Shown here: piece after piece, positions 56,771 through 64,000 of the stretch
Layout of the letters: each line of letters opens with the position of its first letter
How positions within the stretch are numbered: the first letter of the stretch is position 1
Source: Chelydra serpentina
Lineage: Eukaryota > Chordata > Testudines > Chelydridae
Assembly: GCA_037349315.1 (NCBI GenBank)
Contig: JBAIAC010000217.1
Span: 124,001-188,000 of the forward strand
DNA: 64,000 nt
Direction: 5' to 3'
Translations under genes and position numbers: made by a program
The notes under the pieces: model-generated
The model's database searches: none
Seen by the model: the letters and a program-made list of their open reading frames with translations, nothing else
Told to the model about the DNA's origin: nothing

Positions 56771-58005
56771 CACTCTTTTGTTGTTCATTAACTAAACTTT
56801 CTAAAAAAAAAAGACAAATAGGAGAGATGTGAGCCTGTATCTCACTTTGCAAACAGTGGCAGGACGCAAGAATGAGTTTGCTTTGATTTCTGAGGTGATC
56901 ACACAGAATGAGATTTTATCAGGGAAATATTTAGCAGGTAGCTCTAGATTGCACCCAGCAAATCATGGTAAGTGTTAAACATCTCTGTGGGGTTCCATAC
57001 AGTGCCCCGAGGGGGAACTCTTGATACTGAAAGGGCAGAGCATCCCCTTGGATGGGAAACCTCTGCTGGAAACTTCAGGGGCCTTTCATTGCATCCCGCA
57101 CCAATGAGGGGGGTTCTCCCCTCACACAGCAGAGTGCAGAGCATGGCGGAATAACCACAAATCCCAAGAGTCTGACAGATGCCAGGTCTCATGCTCAGAG
57201 GTCTTGTGTCTTTCTGCCAGAAAAGTTTCCTGGATGCCCCTGTCCCTGGCAGCAGAGTGCTGAGGGTGCTGTCCCCCTGCATGCCTGAGATCTCCAGGAA
57301 GTGCTGTTAACCCCTTGATCTAGAATCCCACCTACTGTTCCCCATGGTGATATCATTCAAGAACTCACTCACCATTCCTGTCCCATGACTGGGCCAGTCA
57401 GACACACATTGTCTATTATCTGAACAGGTGCAATTTCTTTCTCAGCATGGCTGTACCCTTTTCCTTGAACCTCACAAAACCCCTTCAGTAGGAATAGGTT
57501 GGGTAGGCAGTGGGCCAGAGGGTATGAGGATGATTTTAAGGTGGACTCTGAAGGTTATATTAGTTCTGTCTTTGGCTCTGCCATTGGAATACTGTGTCCG
57601 TTTCTGGTGTCCCCAATGGAAGAAGGAAGTTGATCAATAGGAAAGGGTTCAGAGAAGAACCAGGGAAATGATTAAAAGATTAGAAAACATATTTTGTAGT
57701 GATAGACTCCAGGAGTTTAATCTGTTTTGCTAAACAAAGAAAAGGGGTACCTTGATCACACTCTATAATTAAGTACATGAGGAACAAATATTTGACATCA
57801 AACTAAATTTTGCCCACTATACCCTCCTCATTCCAATTGAACCATCCGATCCATCTTCCCTAGTTCTTCCCTAAACATCATGGGAGCAAAGAGGACTAAA
57901 TAGTATATACTCTGGATGTCAGACTCGCACTAGCCTTCTACCTTGAGAGAACCAAGGTAGTCACCAAGACTGCGGATTGTCGCCAAGACTTTTTATTTCA
58001 TCTTT
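56771..58005. other. array sequence without micro-exon
   Basis: Counterpart of 40371-41599, with a CR1-like fragment about 57500-57760. No 21-bp exon was found. Confidence 0.5.
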
Positions 58006-60314
58006 GGAATGATCTAAACATTTCGCCATTTTCAAGCAGTAACTGTGTCAATGGATTTCTGGATGCATCCACCTTTGCTACAGCAGGAGGATATACAACT
58101 CCCACAGTATTCTTGCCAGCAAGTTAAAGAAGTATGGGCTGGATGAATGGACGGTAAGGTGGATAGAAAACTGGCTAGATGGTCGGGCTCAACAGGTAGT
58201 GATCAATGGCTCCATGTCTAGTTGGCAGCCGGTATCAAGTGGAGTGCCCCAAGGGTCAGTGCTGGGGCTGGTTTTGTTCAATATCTTCATTAACGATCTG
58301 GAGGATGGTGTGGACTGCACCCTTAGCAAGTTTGCAGATGACACTAAACTGGGAGGAGTGGTTGATACGCTGGAGGGTAGGGTTAGGATACAGAGGGACC
58401 TAGACAAATTAAAGGACTGGGCCAAAAGAAATCTGATGAGGTTCAACAAGGACAAGTGGAGAGTCCTGCACTTAGGACGGAAGAATCCCATGCACTGCTA
58501 CAGACTAGGAACCGAATGGCTGGGCAGCAGTTCCGCAGAAAAGGACCTAGGGGTTACAGTGGACGAAAAGCTGAATATGAGTCAACAGTGTGCCCTTGTT
58601 GCCAAGAAGGCTAATGGCATTTTGGGTTGTATAAGTAGGGGCATTTCCAGCAGATCGAGGGATGTGATCATTCCCCTCTATTCGGCACTGGTGAGGCCTC
58701 ATTTGGAGTACTGTGCCCAGTTTTGGGCCCCACACTAGAAGAAGGATGTGGATAAATTGGAAAGAGTCCAACAGAGGGCAACAAAAATGATTAGGGGGCT
58801 GGAGCACATGACTTATGAGGAGAGGCTGAGGGAACTGGGATTGTTTAGCCTGCAGAAGAGAAGAGTGAGGGGGGATTTGATAGCTGCTTTCAACTACCTG
58901 AAAGGGGGTTCCAAAGAGGATGGACCTAGACTGTTCTCAGTGGTAGAAGATGACAGAACAAGGAGTAATGGTCTGAAGTTGCAGAGGGGGAGGTTTAGGT
59001 TGGATATTAGGAAACACTTTTTCACTAGTAGGGTGGTGAAGCACTGGAATGGGTTACCTAGGGAGGTGGTGGAATCTCCTTCCTTAGAGGTTTTTAAGGT
59101 CAGGCTTGACAAAGCCCTGGCTGGGATGATTTAGTTGGGGTTGGTCCTGCTTTGAGCAGGGGGTTGGACTAGATGACCTCCTGAGGTCCCTTCCAACCCT
59201 GAGATTCTATGATTCTATGATTGGCAGTGTGGTTAGTCAGAGGAAGAGACCTAGACATGCCCCATCTTTGTCTGCATCCAGACCTCCTGAACCTAAAGCA
59301 GAACCTTTTGAGGAGCAGGAGGAGAGACTAGAGGAGGAAAATTCACCTCCAAACAATTTCTCATCATCTTCACCGGACGACGCAGTGATGCCAACCCCTA
59401 CCCCCAACATCTGCTAATGCAATGGACATGGACTTCTTATTTTCACATCCCACACCAAACTCTCCGGTGGTCAATGCGGTGAATGAAAGGGGGAGACAAC
59501 ATCACTCAAAATGGCCCCCAGTGGTAAAGACTGGAAGAGGATAGATCTGTCAATGGCAACTCCATAATTCAGGTTACAGTGTAGTAGCCATGTTAGTCTG
59601 TGTCAGCAAAAAGAAAATAAGAAAGAAATAAATACTTGTGGCACCTTAGAGACTAACAAATGTATTTCAGCATAAGCTTTCATGGGTTAGAACCCATGTT
59701 TCCTATTATGAGGCTTTGTCAATAGCAACATCAGTGGTCATGAGATGGAGTTCATGACTACACCTGTTGGGATTCCTGAAGAAAGTGCAGACCTCAGGAA
59801 AGGATCTGCCATTGAAAAGCTCCAAACCATTTGCCAACTGCATTGATGAATCCCTCCATTCCCTAAAAGATTCAAAAGCAACATTGTGATCACTCAGCAT
59901 TTATACACAGCACAGAAGAAAAGACCGGGTAGATATCGCCCTACCCCAAGATCTTGACCTCTGGCTGTCCTTCTAGCTCAACGACACTATGACCTGCAGT
60001 GGAGATAACAGAGACCTCCTTCTAAACGTAGACAGCCCCCATCACAATTGTCTACATGTCACCACCTACCTCAAAACCGCAGTTTTGAGAACTTGGTTGA
60101 GTCCGCGAGACACCTCCACCTAGACCATGTGCTGCCACCATCAGAAACTCTCCATCAGTTTGCTGACCATCTGACCACATTCTACCCAACATGGCGGAAT
60201 ATCACCCCAGACAAGTGGGCATTGGAATTCATCAGCAACGGATACCCAACTCCATATCTATCCCTCCTGCCTATCCCTCCGCCCGACCCTCTTCAGGGAC
60301 CTTTCTCACTGTAG
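58005..60314 (+). mobile_element. DIRS-like remnant with CR1 and SINE, unit 2
   Basis: Counterpart of 41600-43906. CR1 lies at about 58098-59223; its C-terminal frame (58199-59134) carries the same TAG at 58736-58738, showing the stop predates the duplication. The SINE-like repeat is at about 59573-59698. Confidence 0.6.
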
Positions 60315-62182
60315 TGAGGCGGTGTGGTTCCCCACAGCCCTGGAGAGAGATGAGTCCCTCCCGACATCAGAGTGGGCAGAACCAGGAAGCTCTGAGCCCG
60401 CCCCCCAGAGGGTCAGGCGTTGTCCCGGAAGTATAAAGGTGTGACCTCGGAGCTCACTGAGAGAGCAGCCGACAGGGATTCCAGACGCCTCTGGCCTAGC
60501 TCGCGACTGGGAAACCCCAGCAGCCTGCGGTAAACCTGAGGACTGGCCCAGCCTGCCCCGCGCCAGCTACCTGGAGGAGTTGCCGATCCTGCCCCACACC
60601 AGCTATCCAGAGGAGTTCCCGAATCTGCCCTTCGTCAGCTATCCCGAGGACCCCCTGGTGCTGGACCCCCCTGAGGACACCACCCCAACCCAGGTACCTC
60701 AAGAGGGGGAGTCTGGAAGTAGCCCGGGGGCAGCCAACCCTAGTCTGGCTGCAGAACTACCAGAGAGTATGTCACGTGAATCTATTGAAACCATGGCGGA
60801 AGCGGGAGGGCCTATTAATTAACCCTTAACCACCAGAACTAGAGTTGGGTCCCTGCACGCCCCTGACAGAGGACCCCGCAGGCTCCCAGCTTGGCCACAC
60901 GCTCATGGGGGAGCAGCGAAAGCAGGCCCAATGTCTCCTGCAATGTCTCTCATGCCATCCAGACCGAGCCGGGGAAGGTAATCCGGGAGACAACCAGGCC
61001 CCTGTCGCACCGAATGCGTCAGGAGGTTGAGGAGGAAGTACAGTTCATGCTATCCGTAGGAGTCATTGAGCCATTGCAGAGCGAGTGGCGCAGTCCGGTG
61101 ATCTTGTTACTCAAGCACAGTGGCACATAGCGCTTCTGTATAGCCTTAGAATCATAGAATCATAGAATCTCAGGGTTGGAAGGGACCTTAGGAGGTCATC
61201 TAGTCCAACCCCCTGCTCAAAGCAGGACCAACCCCCAATTTTTGCCCCAGATCCCTAAATGGCCCCCTCAAGGATTGAACTCACAACCCTGAGTTTAGCA
61301 AGCCAATGCTCAAACCACTGAGCTATCCCTCCCCACGTCCGGCAGATCAACGCCATCCAAAGCTTCGATGCATATCCTATGCCCTGTGTGGATGAACGGC
61401 TTGTCCGCCTAGGGGAGACCCATTTCACCACATCCTCCACCTCAGTAAGGGGTACTGGCAGATCCCGCTCGACCCCATCTCTAAGGAGAAGACGGCGTTC
61501 GCCACCCCAACGGGACTTTACCAATTTACCTGGATGCCCTTCAGCCTCCATGGGGCCCCGGTGATGTTCCAACAACTAATGGTTCACCTTTTATGGCCCC
61601 ATCAAGACTATGCAGCGGTGTATTTGTATGATGTCATAGTCTACAGCTGCCAGTGGGAGGACCACCTGCAACGCGTAGCCGTGGTCTTGAGATCCCTGCG
61701 AAAGGAAGGACTAACAGCCAATCCAAAAAAGTGTTGCATTGGATGGCAAGAGGCAACATACCTCGGATACACTATAGGGGGAGAACGAGTGAAACCCCTC
61801 ATGGGGAAGGTTCAAGCACTCCCAGAGGGTCAGGCGTTGCCCTGGAAGTATAAAGGCCCGACCCCAGAGCTCACTGAGAGAGCAGCCGCTGGGGAGGCCA
61901 GATGCCTCTGGCTGAGCTCACGATTAGGAAACCCCAGAGGCCAGTGGTAAACCCGAGGACTGGCCCGACTTGCCCCTCGCCAGCTACCCGGAGGAGTTGC
62001 TGAGCCTGCCCTGCGCCAGCTATCCAGAAGAGGCCCTGGTGCTGGACCGCCATGAGGACACCACCCCGACCCAGGTACCTCAATACGGGGAGTCTGGAAG
62101 TAGCCCAGGAGCAGCCAACCCGAGTCAGGCGGCAGCACTGCCAGAGCCTATGTCAGTGTGTTGCGTCCAGGATCCCCACTGA
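60310..62182 (+). mobile_element. truncated gypsy-like element, unit 2
   Basis: Counterpart of 43902-45775 with the same RT-to-LTR truncation, the same SINE insertion (61147-61335, minus) and the same YLYD in place of YLDD. It also has a private one-base deletion near 61430 that shifts the RT frame. Confidence 0.8.
61147..61335 (-). mobile_element. tRNA-derived SINE, unit 2 copy
   Basis: Same insertion as 44739-44927, with pol III A-box TAGCTCAGTGG. Confidence 0.88.
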
Positions 62183-62829
62183 CACAGAAGAGGGTCTCCT
62201 GCCACTGCTAGGACCCCGGGCTGGGACGTAGTGGAGTGTGTGAGCCTGCATCCCCCCTGCCACCCAACTCATGGGTGGCAGTCTCCCCCTCACCCAGGCC
62301 CTTTGGAACCTAGGGCCTGGGCCTCCTGTTGACATTCTGTTGTTGCTCAGCCCCTGCCTGAGGGCCTGAGCACCTGACTCACCATTGCCCCGACCTGACC
62401 TAGGGCCTGGGCCTACTGTGTTTATTTCTGCTCTCACAAGGGCCTCTGAGGAAGACTCCCGCGGCTGAACTAATTCCCCACAAGACATCTTTCTGAGTTT
62501 AGTGAGGCAGTCTGGTTCCCTGCCGCTCTGGAGAGAGACGAGCCCTGGCTACACTCACAAACTTTTAGGTCCTCTCTTGGCTCCCTGGTCTGGAGTCTTG
62601 GGGAGGTCCCAGCTGGCTGTAGGTAGCTGCCCCAGTGTTGGTTTTCTTCCCCTTGATTGCTGGTCTCTGCAGGGCTGGCACTCCCGTCACACACTAAACC
62701 CCACAATAGTTCAAAGTCCCAATTTTGACGGGGAGTGGGAGTTGCGTACAGACTCTTCAGACTGTGCTGCTCCTCTCCTAGCTCCAAGCTCAAACAGAGC
62801 AAAAAGTGAAACCGCGGGGACTTCAGTCA
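62183..62829 (+). other. LTR-like sequence at unit 2 end
   Basis: Counterpart of 45776-46422. No gene. Confidence 0.45.
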
Positions 62830-64000
62830 CTGACAGGGTTAGTTGGTAGTTGAGATTTGGGTTGAGAATGTCAGTGATGCTTCAGTGCTGGACTTGGGCA
62901 CCTAAAGAGGCACTGAGATGGCTATGCTCTTCTGTGAATCTGGTGTCAAGTGACTGATTCAGAATCCACTGAAGTGAATGAAAGTCTCCCATTGACTTCA
63001 GTGAGTTTGGATCTGGCCCTAGGCCTGCACTGATTTGATATCACTGTCACATGTATGAGGGAGAGGTTTCCTCTGTCTTCCTTGAGGCCTCTCTCTTCTG
63101 GGACAGAATCACATGTGCAAACCCTCGTGCCTTTTTCATAGGATAAAACCAAGGGGAAAACGTGAACTTTACAATCACACATTTGAGGGTGTATCAGGTT
63201 GTGCTCTTGCCAGAGAATTATAATTGCGTACTCAAGGGCCCAGATCGTCTCCCAAAGAAATCAATGAGAAGATTTACATGAGAAGGAGCAGGATTATGCT
63301 CCTCATCCATGAATATAATGAAAAGTGTTCCTGTTTTTTTTCTCCAGATCAACTGTGGGAGGACCATGGTAAGTTTTCTCTAATGGCTGCAGTTTGAAGG
63401 GGGAAGAGCCTGGCATTTCCCCAGTGAGGGACTGTGGTAGGCAGGGTCCCTTCAACTGAGTATGGGGATCAGGATCTTTGTGCTTTTACAGCAAGGGGAA
63501 GGAAGGTACATATTTGCCATAGGGACTCGAGACAGTTTGGACATTTTTCACTGGCAGGTTGTGTCTCTTGTTGGTCAGGGGGAGGGTTTCAGAACAGGAC
63601 TTCTCAGAGGAAAGGTGTTTGTTAACCCAATTTGAAGAAAAAACAAAGACAAAAGGGGTGACACATTGAGAAGCGTCTGCCTTTGCAAAACAATGGCAGG
63701 AAGGCAAAGGTGGAGTTGCTTTGATTGAGAGCCATTCGCATAGAGTGAGGTTTCATTATGGAAATGTTTAGCAGTGACCTTAAGCTTCTAGAACACAACT
63801 TTCTGTAACAACTGTAGGATAGATATCTTCTTTCTGCCAAGGAGAATAATTTCTACTGAAGGGCCAAAGCATCCCCTCTTATGGGAAACCTCTGCTGGGA
63901 GCTCCATGGCCTCTCCCAGGGATGTTTCCTTGGTATCCGGAGAGTTCTCACTTCACAAAGCGGGGAGTAAAGTGGTCACAGAGCCCAAGATTGATGGGAA
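62830..64000 (+). repeat. large tandem unit 3, cut by window end
   Basis: Begins with the same left edge (CTGACAGGGTTAGTTGG). It is close to units 1 and 2 up to about 63,190 and clearly more diverged after that. Confidence 0.88.
63348..63368 (+). CDS. heptad micro-exon a3 (QLWEDH)
   Basis: 21 bp between TTTTTCTCCAG and GTAAGT, phase 1 to 1. It differs strongly from a1/a2 (QPRDDK) and has Leu at core position 3, like exon f (ELWEQM). Confidence 0.78.

Larger units (their letters stand above)
46423..62829 (+). repeat. large tandem unit 2 (heptad array)
   Basis: About 16.4 kb, near-identical to unit 1 over most of its length. Order: a2, b2, c3, d3, e3, f2, e4, f deleted, transposon block. It has one c-d sub-unit where unit 1 has two. 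Confidence 0.9.

Noticed and set aside
27960..63368. CRISPR array
   Set aside because: The repeated 21-bp units are kilobases apart, flanked by splice signals, in vertebrate DNA.
27960..64000. Presence of a B30.2/SPRY exon completing a classical butyrophilin
   Set aside because: No frame with B30.2 motifs was found on either strand of the window.

Overview
The window is vertebrate nuclear DNA with no bacterial-style gene density. Its repeats point to a reptile, most likely a turtle (inference): many CR1 LINE 3' ends with the (ATTCTATG)n tail, tRNA-headed SINEs with a CR1-like tail as described from turtles, palindromic MITEs, minus-strand solo LTRs, and Ty3/gypsy-like and DIRS-like remnants. 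Most long open frames here are parts of transposons or chance frames.

Layout: 1-18,500 is intergenic or 5' flanking DNA crowded with CR1 fragments, solo LTRs, MITEs and simple repeats. From 18,549 to 25,084 on the + strand lie four exons of a butyrophilin/B7-type immunoglobulin-superfamily gene: a short candidate signal-peptide exon, IgV, IgC and a second IgV. All junctions are phase 1. Two weak candidates for a terminal hydrophobic exon follow (25,148 and 25,304), but no ordinary transmembrane exon is visible.

From 27,431 to the end lies a hierarchical tandem array. It carries 17 intact micro-exons of exactly 21 bp, each with AG/GT splice sites, each phase 1 to phase 1, each coding one heptad. 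This is the architecture known from the cytoplasmic coiled-coil stems of butyrophilins and bird BG molecules. The array has a large unit (27,431-46,422; 46,423-62,829; a third copy cut by the window end), and inside each large unit a roughly 2.8-3.3 kb sub-unit carrying a pair of micro-exons is itself repeated. Shared LTR and SINE insertions, a shared exon-deleting 74-bp deletion and private deletions allow the order of events to be read. Each large unit ends in the same nested transposon block (DIRS-like remnant with CR1 inside, then a truncated gypsy-like element with a SINE inside).

The Ig exons and the heptad exons have the same strand, order and phase and could form one gene (extracellular Ig domains, then a coiled-coil tail). 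The missing transmembrane exon leaves that open. No B30.2/SPRY exon is seen; it would lie beyond the window if present.
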